64,000 nucleotides of DNA, from the NCBI RefSeq assembly GCF_008831285.2, contig NC_045140.1, positions 2,831,528 to 2,895,527 of the forward strand, read 5' to 3'. Below are positions 1 through 12,195 of the stretch, piece after piece; position 1 is the stretch's first letter, and each line of letters starts with the position of its first letter. The stretch is from Nymphaea colorata (Eukaryota > Streptophyta > Magnoliopsida > Nymphaeales > Nymphaeaceae). The notes beneath the pieces are model-generated. The model was not told where the DNA came from and did no database searches. It saw nothing but the letters and a program-made list of their open reading frames with translations. Position numbers and translations under genes: made by a program.

Positions 1-1315
1 TTTATGAATTTATTTCAATCTTTCTATCAGATACATCATGAAACACTTACAAAATGTTCTTACTTACATGAAACACTTACAAAATGTTCTTACTGTCAAA
101 CTATTTCTATAAGACCATTTTAGAAAATAACCATATTAAAAAATAAGGTCACCGGTTGCTAACCCTTTAGGGTGTGTTTAGCGCCTTTAACATGTGTGTG
201 GGTGACAGTTGAAATTGGATTTCTGAAAAATCTAGTTTTGAGAAAACAACATTTTCATTTTCAGATGGGTGTGAGTTCCTCCGAATTATCCACAAAAAGG
301 TTATTTTTTCTCATTAGCTAAACATAAAAATTAGGTTCTGGTTAAAACACTGGATACCATTTTTTGAGATTGTCGTTTTTTGTTTTGTTTAAGGGTGAGT
401 GGTTCATTCCACCATCTCTACCTGTGCCTGCTCCCCTGAGTTTTCACAGAGCATGCTTCGAACCTAAGTTCTTTGAGGAGTCGGACTACCAACGTTTAAA
501 CACAACTTTAGCGATAGATTTATTGCAAAAACATATGTAACATAGTTTTGTCAATGTATACAATTCAAGTTTTTTTTGTGATGTTAAGACCAACAGATAG
601 CTACTTAAGCTTGTAGAAAAGGGCTGCCACCGATGAAGTTCGAACCATGACCGCCTGCCAATCATTTTTGGCCTGCCCCCATGCCAAAACCCCCCTTGGA
701 GCAAATGGGAATACTTGATCTTGCATTCATGGGCTCGGAGTTACCTCCTGTGAATGAAAAAACACTGTTTGAATGAGACCCGAGAGTTGGAAGTCACTCG
801 TAACACTTAACAGTCCAAGTACCGGTGGGATTCGAAATGAGGACGTGCCGTCTACAATACCCCCACTCTACCCAACTATGCTACCGAAACAATTTTTTTC
901 CCCCTTGCTTCTCACGAGAAAATAAATACCCGGTAAATTTTTTCCCTTGGAAAAGGGTCCTCCTTTCACTTCCAAATTTGGCACGATGAAACGGAGTTCG
1001 TTGAACATTCAACAGATTGGTATCAGCGAGGAAGAAAACCAAAAATGGAATCAGAACAAAGTCACAGTTTCTTTTCAGATTTTTCCAACGATGAATGAAG
1101 GTGAAACAATCAAACAAAGCAGAAGACTGCTACATGATCAACAATCGCTGAATCAAACCGTACAGGTGAAAGAAATTCCTAACTAACAATTGGTCCCTAC
1201 TTGTGTTAATCTGTCGTGTTACTGTCCCCCCAACCATGCTCAAAATACACTTTGGATGAGGGCAGCTTCTTCTTTATTCCCAAACTGGATTTTGATTGCT
1301 GGGTAGCAACCTTCT
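1..1315. other. Intergenic, left edge
   Basis: No supportable gene. A 30 bp unit beginning CATGAAACACTTACAAAATG is present twice in tandem at 37-66 and 67-96. A tRNA-like SINE candidate lies at 770-890 on the minus strand. Two further B-box-like strings, near 430-500 and 640-690, lack a good partner A box. Short open frames here have no recognisable composition or motif. Confidence 0.5.
770..890 (-). mobile_element. SINE-like element with tRNA-type A and B boxes
   Basis: Read on the minus strand, an A-box-like string TAGCATAGTTGGGTAGAG (866-883) is followed about 40 bases later by a B-box-like string TTCGAATCCC (about 827-836). This is the internal RNA polymerase III promoter layout of tRNA-derived SINEs. 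The sequence just after the B box (GGTACTTGGACTGT) recurs in nearly the same form after the B box of a second candidate at 27675-27775, which supports a shared family. No cloverleaf can be folded, so it is not a tRNA gene. Ends and target duplication are not resolved. Confidence 0.45.
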
Positions 1316-1978
1316 TCAACACATTTCTTCATCCACCAGGTACCAACCTTCCTCTCCCTCGTTTTCGTAATCAATTTCAACATTATAGAATACCAAATCA
1401 TAATCGTCATCATCATCACCATAATCATGAACGTCGAAAAGCTCACCACTTTCTCCGGCAACAGCATGATCGACATCCACAACATTCGGCGCTTCAATTT
1501 CGCCACCATTTAAGGCGATTTCATCGTTGAACTCGTCTCCTTCTTCCTCCTCCAAATGGTACTCGTCGTATTCATTGGGATCATCTCTGACCAGGCCATC
1601 CAAGATCTCGGTCGCCGACAACCCGATGTAATTGGACTGTCTCTGCTTGTCCATGACCCTCCACGCAATGAACTTTTGATTCATGGATACATCGTTGCAC
1701 TTCAACTTGTGGTTGCCTTTGGCCTTTCCCCTGGACTTGGTAGCCGGCAAAGCTCGATACCCAGCATAGCTCATGGGGCCGGTAAACTTGGAGTGATTCG
1801 TCGGTTTGCAGGGAACCTTTTGAAACATTCCGGCCGTCGGAAGAGAATCAAACCTGTTGACGACCCTATTTCTGGTCGATGATGTGATGACGCTCCTAAC
1901 GAGTCCGTGCTGCCTGCCCTCCCTCCTCATTCCTCTCCTCTTGCTTATTTCCTGGTTCTCGACGCGATCAGAGAACAT
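1316..1978 (-). CDS. Uncharacterised acidic plant protein, 220 aa
   Basis: A single open frame of 220 codons, much longer than chance frames nearby. The N-terminal half is basic and contains GRQHGLVRS (about 22-30), NRFDSLPTAGMFQKVP (about 41-56) and PTNHSKFTGP (about 59-68), followed by KGNHKLKCNDVSMNQKF. The C-terminal 90 residues are strongly acidic, with runs of Glu and Asp. I have an impression, from memory only, that the GRQHG / PTAGxF / PTNHSKFTG pattern occurs in uncharacterised plant proteins; no function can be given. There is no signal peptide or membrane segment. A TA-rich tract at 2203-2221 lies about 230 bases upstream and could serve as a TATA region. The start is the first ATG of the frame; other choices (M17, for example) are possible. 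Confidence 0.6.
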   Translation of the reverse strand: MFSDRVENQEISKRRGMRREGRQHGLVRSVITSSTRNRVVNRFDSLPTAGMFQKVPCKPTNHSKFTGPMSYAGYRALPATKSRGKAKGNHKLKCNDVSMNQKFIAWRVMDKQRQSNYIGLSATEILDGLVRDDPNEYDEYHLEEEEGDEFNDEIALNGGEIEAPNVVDVDHAVAGESGELFDVHDYGDDDDDYDLVFYNVEIDYENEGEEGWYLVDEEMC

Positions 1979-3521
1979 GAAACAGAAAGTTGAGGTTGAA
2001 GGAGGAGAAGGATGGGAAAGGAGAGGTTGGTGGTGGAGTGAAGCAATGGGCCGAGGGAGGGCCCGAGAGCTTTTTTAATGGCGAGGAAACGTGGGGACGA
2101 CGGTTTTTTCTCCATTGGTGGCGCTGGTCATCGTTTGGGATTGATCGGTGCCTTGCGGCCTAAGTTACCCTCCGCCTTCTTCAACCACACAAAATTCAAT
2201 GGCTTATATATATATATATATTTTTTCTTTCTAGTCAACTAAGTTGTACCAACTTTTTAATCACTTGGCCTAAGGAGGCCGGTGAATCGGCCGATACGGA
2301 TGGCTGTCTTTTGGCTTCTGCCACTTTATTTTTTTTTGTTTTTGTCAAATTTAAAAAATAATTTCCTGTGAGCAAAAAAAGTTAAAGATTTAGAATTATA
2401 TTAGTACTAGGTGGTGAGTAGGGGTGAAGACCTTAGTCGAGCCCGAGAAACGGCGACAATAGCTCGATAGAAGTGGCTAGAGTTCAACTTGGCAGTTACT
2501 TATTGAGCTCGAGCTCAACTCAATTAAGATTCGATAATTTCGTTTGAATAGAATTGATATTTATCGTTATTTGTTGAGCTCGAGCTTGGTTCGATTAAAG
2601 CTCGACAAACTCATTTGAATAAATTGATATTCATCGTTAGGTGTTGAACTCGAACTCGACTCAATTGAGATTGATATATTCGTAAACTCGTTTGAATATA
2701 TCGACTTCATTAAAGCTTGACAAACTCAATTAAGACTCGAAGTCGACTCGACAGTTAAATGTTGAGTTCAAACTCAACTCGGTTATTTGAATGAGTCAAC
2801 TCATGAACTTCTCGTGAAGCAAATGACTCAGCTCTAACTCGTTCGTTCAGGAACCAAACTTTAACGAGTTTGAGCTCGTTCACCCTTAGTGAGATATTAA
2901 GTTTAGAATTATATTGGTATTAGGTAGTGAGATATTCACCTGCTTTAACTTGCATATAAATTCTCTTTTCAAAAATTGGAGAGGTTCGCATAGCACGTCT
3001 CAACTGATCGGTTTGAGCTATGTTCCTCAAAAGCATATCTTTTTTTAAAAAAAAAAAAAAAAAATAGCAACAACTCTTGGGCACTGTGGTTTAAGAAACA
3101 GCAGTGTCTGGTTTAAGAAACGGCAGTATATTTATGTCTCTGAGAGAGGGACGTGGGCGGCCATGTTCAAGCTTTTTACCAAGGTTAACAATTAATGGTT
3201 AAAACCTATAAGTCCGCTTCATGTTCCAGATTGGTCTCACCAGTAATTTTTTGAATAGAATCTGGATTTCAATGTGACACAAATTCTAGCTTTTACTTGC
3301 AAGTAGTTGGATCATTTTGATTCAAATCAAGTAGTTGGATTCTCTCTCTCTCTCTCTGAATGGTCTGACACATGTTTAGCAGCAACAGACAACATAGTTC
3401 AAGATAGATTAATCACAAAGCAATACATCACTGGTTCAGTACTGTATAATCTGCATCTCATAAGAAGCCTGGCCTTCACGTCCGCGCCCATTTCCAACTG
3501 AAAGACGAGATCATGTTTCTA
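1979..3521. other. Intergenic between acidic-protein gene and receptor kinase
   Basis: This holds the upstream region of the acidic-protein gene, with a (TA)n tract at 2203-2221, and a repeat-rich insertion at 2419-2888 described separately. There is a poly-A tract near 3048-3064 and a short CT tract near 3343-3356. The last part is probably the 3' untranslated region of the receptor kinase. No gene is seen. Confidence 0.5.
2419..2888. mobile_element. 470 bp non-coding insertion with internal CTCGAG-rich repeats
   Basis: The segment starts TAGGGGTGAA and ends TTCACCCTTA, a short imperfect inverted terminal repeat. It is bracketed by a 30 bp near-identical direct repeat (2389-2418 and 2902-2931, TTTAGAATTATATT..., three differences) and by GTGAG directly at both edges. 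The interior carries units beginning TTGAGCTCGAGCTCAACTC at about 2502, 2573, 2643 and 2762, so the first spacings are about 70 bases. No coding capacity. It looks like a non-autonomous DNA element, but the 30 bp flanking repeat is too long for an ordinary target duplication. Confidence 0.4.
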
Positions 3522-6500
3522 TTATTTTCTGATTAAAGTGATTAACGTGGCACTGGTTTCCAAGAATTGCAGCCTTTCTCTTATCTTCTTCAGCGCGACC
3601 ACTACTTCCACCACGGCCATTCTGTCCGCCGGATTCTCCATTGAGCACGATAAACCAATCTCTGCAATCGACACGAGGAGCTGGTTTTTGATGGCACATC
3701 TTTCACTTTCTCGCTGCTCACTAATTTCATGGCCGATGGCGGCACTTTTGTCCTGCAGATGACTGTCGATGACCTCAAGAATGGCATCTGGATGCGCCTC
3801 CGCTACCCATTGCCTCAAGCTCCGATCCCCATCAAACATGGCATCAGTAGGCTTCTTTCTTGTAAGCATCTCCAAGAGCAAGATCCCGTAGCTATACACA
3901 TCTGCTTTGGTTGACACCTTTCCGGCCGACCCAAATTCTGATCATCCATCCATTCAATAAGTTGAGAATGAATAGGCAAAAAAATTAATATTTGATATGA
4001 TATAATTATGTGCATTGCTTTAAAATTGTGTCGTTACTTTTCTGGAGCAAAACATGAAATTAATTAACTGCGCAGTGAAGCAGCTTTGCAACAAAATCTG
4101 AACGGCAACACTTGTCTAATTATTTACAACTTGAATACTCGAGAGAGAGAGAGAGAAAGAGAGACGTTTAATTTAATAACTTATGAGTAGGAATGGGTAG
4201 TACCTGGTGCAATATATCCAGTGGAGCCAAGAGTGGTGGTAAGAGTTGAAGTCTTCTTCCCAAGCAACATCCTTGCGATGCCAAAATCACCAACATATGC
4301 AGTCATGGCCCCATCCAAAAGTACATTACTTGGCTTCAAATCACAATGAACTATAGGCTCTGAATAACCACAGTGAAGATATTTCAGAGCACATGCGACA
4401 TCGATCATAATATTCAGCCTTTGCAAAAGGCTCAATTGATGGGTACTCAAATGCAGGCAATTCTCCAAGCTCCCCTGCGGCATGTACTGAAGAACCAAAG
4501 CTCTGAAATCTTCCGTGCAGCAAGAAGTAATGATCTTAACAAGATTCCTGTGTCTAATTTGGCGCATAACATTGCACTCGATGTCAAAACTTTTTGATGC
4601 CCCTTCAAATGACAAATTGAAAACCTTGACTGCGACAGTTTCTCCATTTGATAGGATTGCTTTGTAGACTGAGCCAAAGCCTCCACTTCCAAGCAAGTTG
4701 GCATCGGTAAAGTCGCCGGTTGCTTGCAGTATTTCTCGATATGAGATCATCGGATGTTCAACTCTCGTCAAATCTGGAACAGAGTCCTGTCTTTTTGACA
4801 TCCTTTTACGACGAATTGCCATCACAATCAGTAAGCCAACAACAAGAAAAAGAGTAAAGCCTCCTATTGCACACACAGTAGCTCTAATCACATTTGCTCT
4901 CTTGTGCTGTGGCTTGGCGTTCCTGTCCGAACACATTGGCACTTGGAATCTGGGAGCTCCACATAGTGCATAATTTCCTAGAAATGTTTGAGAAAATGCC
5001 ACCACTTGGTATCTCTCCTTCCAACCGATTGAATGACAGGTTCAGAGTCTCCATGTTTTTCAGCTTCTCCAATGACTTTGGGATGGTGCCAGTGAAAGAA
5101 TTGTAAGAAAGGTCGAGAAGCTGGATGTTCACCATGCCACCAAGTTCCTCGGGAATGTGGCCTTCCAATGAATTGCTGGAAACATTTAGGTAATGAAGCA
5201 TCTGGAGTTTTGATAATGAAACAGGCAAGCTGCCAGATAATTTGTTTGCAGACAAGTCCATTTCGTTTAGTACTGGAAGGTTTCCAACCTCCAGAGGAAG
5301 AGGACCCGTGAAGGAGTTTTCTCGCAGATATAGAAATTCCAAATCCTTCAAATCCCAAAGACTTGCAGGGATTGCTGAAGACAGAAGATTAGAGTACAGG
5401 TATAGCTTTTGCAATCTGGTAATATTCTTTATGGAGCTTGAAATTGGTCCAGAAATCTTATTTCTGCTGATGAAAAGAACACCCAAGTTGACCAGCTGGT
5501 AAAGTTGAGGTGGCAGGGGTCCTTCTAACATGTTCTTGGATAGATGCAAATATTGCAGCCTTCCTAGAGCTCCAATGCTTGGTGGGATGACCCCACTAAT
5601 TCTGTTGTCAAACATATTGAAGTATATCAAGTTGGTCAAATTAGATATGCTTGAAGGAATGGTACCTTCAATCTGGTTGGAGAAAATGTTGAGCCGCGTT
5701 AAGCTGCTTGACAGGTTCCCAATGGATGCGGGAAGCATACCAGTTAGAGGGTTGCCCGAGAGCTCAACCTCTTCCAACACAGGGCACTTGGTCAATGATG
5801 CAAGGATGGAGACTTCACGGCTGTTGGGGGCATTAACAAGCATATTCTCAGCAAGATAAATGGTTCTGAGACCTTGGAGACTGCCTAATTCCGAGGGTAT
5901 TGGACCTCCAAAATTATTGGTACCCAGATCAAAACTTCTGAGTCTTGTAGCATTAGAAAGGGAAGCTGGTATTACGCCATGAAAGCTGTTGATTGCTATG
6001 TAGAAGATCTGGATATTAGGCAGCAGTAGGCCGATATCTTTAGGGAGAAAACCCTCCAACCGATTGTTAGTCAAGCTTATAGCCTGAAGAGAAGAGGAGT
6101 TAAAAATGGTCACAGGCACTGTACCTGTGAGATTGTTCTGTTCTGCAGCAAACCATCTCAGGCGGGCCAGGCTCCCCATCTCGGCTGGAATGCTCCCCCG
6201 TAGGCTGTTATAAGCAAGATCAAGTGTCTCCAATTTGGAAAGGTTGGCAAAGGCAACCGGAATGGTGCCGGTGAAATTGTTGCGGCTAAGAAGCAGGGTC
6301 ATGAGTCCCTCCAGACTGCCTAATGATGTGGGGATGTCCCCATGGAATCGGTTTCTTCCCATTGAAATCGTCTGTAGCCGAAGACAGAAGCTCAAGCTTT
6401 GGGGGATCAGGCCTTCAAACTGGTTTCCCGCCAACCGAAGATATTCTAAGCGGGTTAGGCGGCTGAAATCTACAAGAAGGCTGCCATAGAAACTGTTGGA

Positions 6501-6845
6501 AGCCAGATCAAGAGCACGTAAGAAAGATAGATTGGCGACGTTTGGAGAAAGAGTGCCCGCCAACGACATGCCGGTGAGGTTCAGGGCTACGACTCTTTGT
6601 CTACGACCACCACATGAAACTCCACTCCAATTGCAGAAGGAGTTGGTGGCGTTCCAGTTTGACAGTGCATCCTGAGGATCGCTTGCAATGGCGAATTTGA
6701 AGGACAGAAGCGCAGCCTCATCGGTAGAATTGCTTAGATGGAGAAGGGTTGATGATGCCCTGTTACAGGCAAGAATCGCAAAGGCAGCAGAGATGAAACA
6801 ATACATGAGAAATATTGGTGGAAGCGACGAATTCGCTGCATCCAT
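3522..6845 (-). CDS. LRR receptor-like kinase, subfamily XII (Xa21/EFR type), with one frameshift
   Basis: A plasma-membrane pattern-recognition-type receptor. The preferred start at 6845 gives a hydrophobic signal peptide; an upstream in-frame ATG at 6917 adds 24 residues. Next come the LRRNT_2 cap (TDEAALLSFK, CNWSGVSC), about 20 leucine-rich repeats with GxIPxxL consensus, a transmembrane segment followed by RRKR, and the kinase: GSGGFGSVYK, VAVKVF, HCDLKPSN, DFG. The HCD loop marks a non-RD kinase, typical of immune receptors. An intron at 3938-4203 (GT-AG, phase 1) splits the activation segment; splicing restores GYIAPEFGSAGKVSTK. Exon 2 (3522-3937) holds DVYSYGILLLEML and the C-lobe. 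The single intron in this place is usual for the family. At about 4981-4994 the frame changes: LRRs end ...IPSGGIFSN in one frame and SQTFLGNYALCG continues in another. It is therefore a pseudogene, a recent null allele or an assembly error; everything else is intact. Confidence 0.85.
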
Positions 6846-6917
6846 GTTGCACCAAGTTTTCATGGATCTGAAGTAGCGCATGAGGAAGTATATATGTTTT
6901 TGCATGGGGGACATCAT

Positions 6918-9900
6918 TTGTTAATTGTTATCTTGTACCTTCCGTCCAAAACCAGAGAGTTTCTCCGTCATTTCCTTCTCTACCATTGCATCAACTGAAC
7001 CGACCAGAACGAAAATTTCTTTGCCTTACCTCATTATAGTCCTCCTAGAATGGCCCTTCCATTAATGAATTGGTTGAGACGAAGACTGTCAAAAGTCAAA
7101 GCAAAGAAATTGTATTGCACATGAAATAAAACAAGGGGAGTCCTGATATTTGTCTGGGTGGCTCAGTCACACAACCAATTCATTGATTGAACGGGCCAGG
7201 TGTAGGCATGAGTTCTTGCAATCGTAAGGAAGGAGATCGCAAAGAAACTGTGCACACAATAAATATACACTTAAAGAAAAAAGAAAAGAGTTGAGGTACT
7301 TTAAAAAAATTTATAAAGAAATATATATTTTAAACTTTTAACATTTTCATATTCCCTTTTCATCCTTCTAAAAATCGTTTTTTTTTATAAGAAGCATTTT
7401 AGTCATTACATACCGAATAGTCAAAGAATTAACTGAACTTTTGTATATGTGTATGTCTGTGTTGGTACATCCCACACCACTTAGGTCAGGGATAAAAACA
7501 AGTCTGTTTAAATGTGATTACTAAAGTGTTTCTTTTTTTTTTCAATCTGATTTTACTGATAATTGATGAGAAATGTTAATCACTTTCTTAGAAGCACACT
7601 TGATATAAATTAGTTCTTATAAACAATATTATAATGCTCATATCATGTTGAAAAATATTCTTTTCACAAAAATCCAAAGTGTTTGGTTTTTATTTTTTAC
7701 CTAGTTGTCCTCTTTATCTATGAATTTCTTATAGCCTATTCCAGAGAGAGGGAGAGAGAGAGAGAGATTAGTACCTTGAATAGTTTATTTCTAAGACAAA
7801 CTAGAAGGAAATTTGGCACGCATGATTTGGACTTGGTATAAACTTATAAAGACATCGAGGACCATTCACTATGGCTTGCTTGTTATGGAAATGCTTTAGT
7901 TTGCATAATTTTCTTCCAAAAAAAAAAGCACTTCACTTTTTACCGTCTCGTTTTTTAAATTAAGTGTTGATCAATTGATTACTTTCTTAGACGCATAAAA
8001 GTGGTTAATGCCAACATATTTTATCTTTTAAACCAGCTAAAAGAACATATTTACATAATTAGATTAACTAAAATAAATTAATATGCTAAACTATTAAAAA
8101 TGATAATCCTAAATACAACATTTTTGCTTTTGCATGTGCGTGTGTGACAGTAAGATGGCTATTGAGACTGGGCCTGATTCTATCCATTCCTAACCTCGAC
8201 TATTGTTATGGGCATTTATTTTCCTCCTTATTCGTGGGGCTTAAGTCCTCTCTAGAACCCTGACGGATGGGCTGGGCAGGCTTTGGCTCCTCGGGACATA
8301 CACAAGTAAAGGCATTCCCAAGGAACTCAATTACTTTATTTTTCTAAGCGAGTCATTTGGCATTAGGAACAAGATGCAAATGTTTTATAAATTCGCCATA
8401 CAATTAAGATAGACTGATGAAATATTTGAACAAATGTCCAAATATTTTATGAATATATTTTAATTTTGAGATAGATTCATGAAACACTCTCATGTTGTTA
8501 CTTATGCAAAACAAGCCCTAGAAAAACAACTTGTGCTTGCTTTTTAATTGCATGTAACTGATATAGTTGGCCTCGTGCCATCTTAAAAAGGAAAACCAAG
8601 TTACAAAATGGGCTACCTTCTTCGGTACCACGGCTCCCTGCCCATGCAAGGATTTGTGGATAGGAAGGTGGATGATTCTGAAGTAGAGTAGTCCCTCAAG
8701 AATCTCAATGACATTCTCGGTCTTGTGTGAGCACATAGCTCCATAAGGCAAATGTACATTACAAAGGTAGTTTTGGTAGTAAGAATACTTTGTAAATGTT
8801 TGATGAATCTACCTAAAACTTAAGACAAATTCATATAATACTATAACCATTATTCCATGAACCTATTTTGAAAGATTCACAAAGTGTCTCTGCTGCCAAA
8901 CAACTTTAAAGGATATGAAAAACATGAATTTAAAGTGGAAAGTTGAGTTACCATGGCCATAGCATCAAACCCATGGTTGAGACCAACTAGGCTCGGTCAC
9001 GAAAGAATAGTGAACTTTTGAGCAAAGTTGACCTCAACATGAACAAACAAAACATAATTGTTTTGGGATATATACATATGTAATTAATTTTTTTTTTCAA
9101 TATAGCGACTCATAGGGTAGATTTATGAAAGCACGGTTCCGATTATTTTATCTTACTAGTCTTCAGTTAAACACCTAAAACCATATAGTTGTAAACGATA
9201 GATTATTATTGATGTAATTTTTGTGTGACACTACTATTAGATGGGCCCATTATGAGTGGTTATACATTATTTATATTGATATTTATGTATACGTTAACCA
9301 TACTGTGGTTACAAGTTTGAAAAAGGCATTTGAAATAACGTTCTGTCGCGCGATCCGAAGGAAAAGGAATACCAACAATTTGCAACGAGTATCCAGTGCG
9401 TCATTAAAAGCCCAAATAGAATTAAGATCACCTTTCACTGACATTTTGGCAAGGCGTCAAGGCTGACTTCATATCATCAATAAAATCATGTATTTACTAT
9501 AATATATTTTTCTGGTATCAGTGATCATGTTTCTTTCCTGGCCCCGTTCAATGCACAAGAAAAAACGTGAATTTTTTTTTCAAGTTTATATGGTTTTTTT
9601 CTGCAACATCAAACACAGAGAATTTTACCATGAATTTTTTATTGAATTCGAAAAATTCTTCCTTCCATACTTGAAAAATAACGCGATATTAACCAAGATA
9701 GTTGCAACTCCTCTGCTCCTCTCTAACAACATGGATCTCATTTGTGCCGTTAAATTTTTGTTAACTTACTTAAACACAAAGATAAAAAAAAAAAAAAACA
9801 TGTTTCTTTAATATACTGATTTCATGAAACTTCAAAAACAAAAGGTCTAAAGTTTTTCTTTTTATGTTGTTAGTTCTTATGTGTGCATGAAAAGAAAAAG

Positions 9901-12195
9901 TTCGTCTCTTAATTCTTGAAACTTTTGGGCATGAAAATCTTATTTGATATTATAGTTTTACCGAAAAAAAAAAAAAACTTATTACTTTTCTTCTTTCATC
10001 TCTTAAATACTCACTGGATTACCCTTGATCTTCTTTTCCAGGACTAGGAGTACCCTTGATCTTCAAGAGCTAGCTCACAAGCCGGCCTTAATAGACTCAG
10101 CAGTGAAAAAAATTGTTATTTGTTAATTAAATTGAGTTAATGTTTTGTTAATTTCATGTTTTATACAATAGTTATGTAAATGTTTAAATAATGTGATTTA
10201 TGCATTGGTAATAGGTTTCTGAACTCCTTATATTCACAACAAATATATGACTGCATTTTCAGGATATTTTTATCTAAATAAATCATTTAACTTTGTCGAC
10301 AAATTTTTAAAGAGCAATTACTAACGAATTTGACATCTCAATTAAATTACATTAGGCTAACGTCTCAGCGTAATGAAGGAGACGCAAAGAAACATATTTA
10401 TTCAGCAAAAGTTGATGGTTGAGTTTCCAAGAAACTATTCACATGTTTCAAACTATAATTTTTGGAACCCTATAACAAATATGCTAATAATAGATCATGA
10501 CTATCTTCGTTTCCTGCTTTCGTCTTTATTTTAAAAAGGGAGGAGAAAAGTTGGGTCGGCCCAGCCGGACTCGATTATAGTAAAAAGTACATACAAAATT
10601 TATATTTAATATATATATACTTTTCAAACAACTCTCAACTTTGGAAAAAATGTGCACCCAAAAGTATAATTAAAATTTTGATATGAGAGGAGCTGAATTA
10701 AAGTTTTTAAATTTTAACATGAACTGAAAATATCAAATTTTGATTTTTTTATATAAGATAAGTAAAATTTATATGTAATTTTTTTAAAAAAAAATTAAGG
10801 TGAGCTACCTTGGCTCTGCTCCTCGTGTGCATCATTTAGACGTATGAATGTCAATATAATATATATATAATAATAATAATAATAATAGTTAAACGTCAAT
10901 CTTTTAACTTTTGCAATGATATGTGTATGATAAGGATTGGAGAACTCGTCGAGGAAGCCATAGCACAGAAAAGAACTCTTGAGAGTAATGATTTTAGGCA
11001 ACAAAAAGCCTCGAGCACAAGAAGTCACTTACGCTTGAGGCCATGGTTATATTGGTTTTTCCTTTTCCTTGCTAAACTAACTTGAGGTCCACTTCGTTTG
11101 TCCTCCTCGCAAGTCCCTATGACAGACTCGGGCCTTACCTCAAATTGTCACGTCAAATCATGGTGCATAATAAAAAACTCCCATCTCGTACGCTACTTTT
11201 TAAAGTTGATCTTACAAAAACGAAAGGAAAAATACACATATTTTGCATCACAATATCGTTTAAAAATTGAGCGGATTGAATTTTTATAGTTTGAACTTGA
11301 CTAGTTTGACATTTTTCTCGACTGGTTTAAACTCGAGTCAAGTTTTTAGGAGAGTGTTGGAGTGAACTCATTGTGTATCTCTAAAACGGCTTCTGTCATT
11401 TTATTTATACGAAGAAATATTGAATTCTTGTTCTTTTTATGCAAAAGTTTGTCGAGTTTGGAACTTAGGTGACCGGAGCTTTCCAATTACTTGTCTGTCT
11501 TTGAATCTACTGCTGTGCACTTTCATCCAAAATCAGAACTCCTTTTGGAGTCAAGCCCCGGCAATCATCACGTATCCTCCTGCGCCATCTCTGTCACGGT
11601 GTTTTGCTTTTTCCTTCCTCTTTCCTTTAATCCTGATGTCCACTTCTCTAGCTCTTTTTCATTATTGAGGAAAATCTACACACTTTGTTGGAGTCAAACC
11701 ATGAAATTCCAGAAGCCCCACACATTTCCTTCCAAAAGAATCAACTTTCCATCACTATTCACCCACAGTAAACCTTCGATTTTGATATCACCGCCCCAAT
11801 TTGGAACCTCCATCGTCGCTGTTTTTTCCTATTTTGGAATGTTCTTCCCTTAAAAAAAAAATGCCCACCAGCTCTGCCACCTTGTCTAAGGCACAAGCCC
11901 ACGTGGCGGCGGCCAACTTCATCCCCATCGCATTTGTTTAAGGCCACTCTCTGGAAAGATGAGAACCGTCGAAGATTTGGGATTGTCTCCTCACTTTATA
12001 GATAAAAATAATGCAAGCCAGAAACCAATGAACCAAATAAAAACAAAGGCCAAGTGATAGAAGAAGAATCCCATCCCCAAACGTGCACATTCCTTCTTCA
12101 TCCAAAAGTTTAGAGGCAGAGCCTCTCTTTCACCATCCGAAGGAGAGAGTGGGAGAGGTGGAACTGCAAAAGAAACCAGAGGATCTGCTAAATTA
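6918..12195. other. Intergenic between receptor kinase and AHL gene
   Basis: AT-rich DNA with no supportable gene. It includes a GA tract near 7744-7766, poly-A/T runs, and a degenerate member of the CAGGGGC-GAGCC MITE family at 10660-10823. Open frames near 9221, 9521 and 11491 are low in complexity and have no recognisable domain. A TTATAGATAAA string near 11997 and GA-rich leader sequence at 12130-12160 are probably promoter and 5' leader of the AHL gene. Confidence 0.45.
10660..10823. repeat. Degenerate CAGGGGC-GAGCC hAT-type MITE fragment
   Basis: Contains the internal signature of the family, AATTAAAGTTTTTAAATTTT then a TATAAGATAAGTAAAATTTATATGTAATTTTTTT-like stretch, and ends TGGCTCTGCTCCT, a degraded version of the TGGCTCCGCCCCTG terminus. 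The other terminus is not recognised. Related copies are at 28747-28915, 31438-31632 and 32095-32240. Confidence 0.4.

Noticed and set aside
430-890. Several GGTTCGAA-like B-box strings that might mark tRNA genes
   Set aside because: No acceptor stem or anticodon arm can be drawn around any of them; they fit SINE relics better.
3522-3917. Stand-alone kinase fragment beginning at a GTG codon
   Set aside because: It is exon 2 of the receptor kinase: the intron at 3938-4203 joins it in frame to GYIAPE.
9221-9811. Two open frames of 81 and 96 codons on the plus strand
   Set aside because: AT-rich, low-complexity translations with no domain, no supportable promoter layout and no neighbouring exons.
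11491-11853. 120-codon open frame upstream of the AHL gene
   Set aside because: Ser/Phe/Pro-rich with no recognisable motif; it overlaps a second frame of similar length and lies where the AHL promoter is expected.
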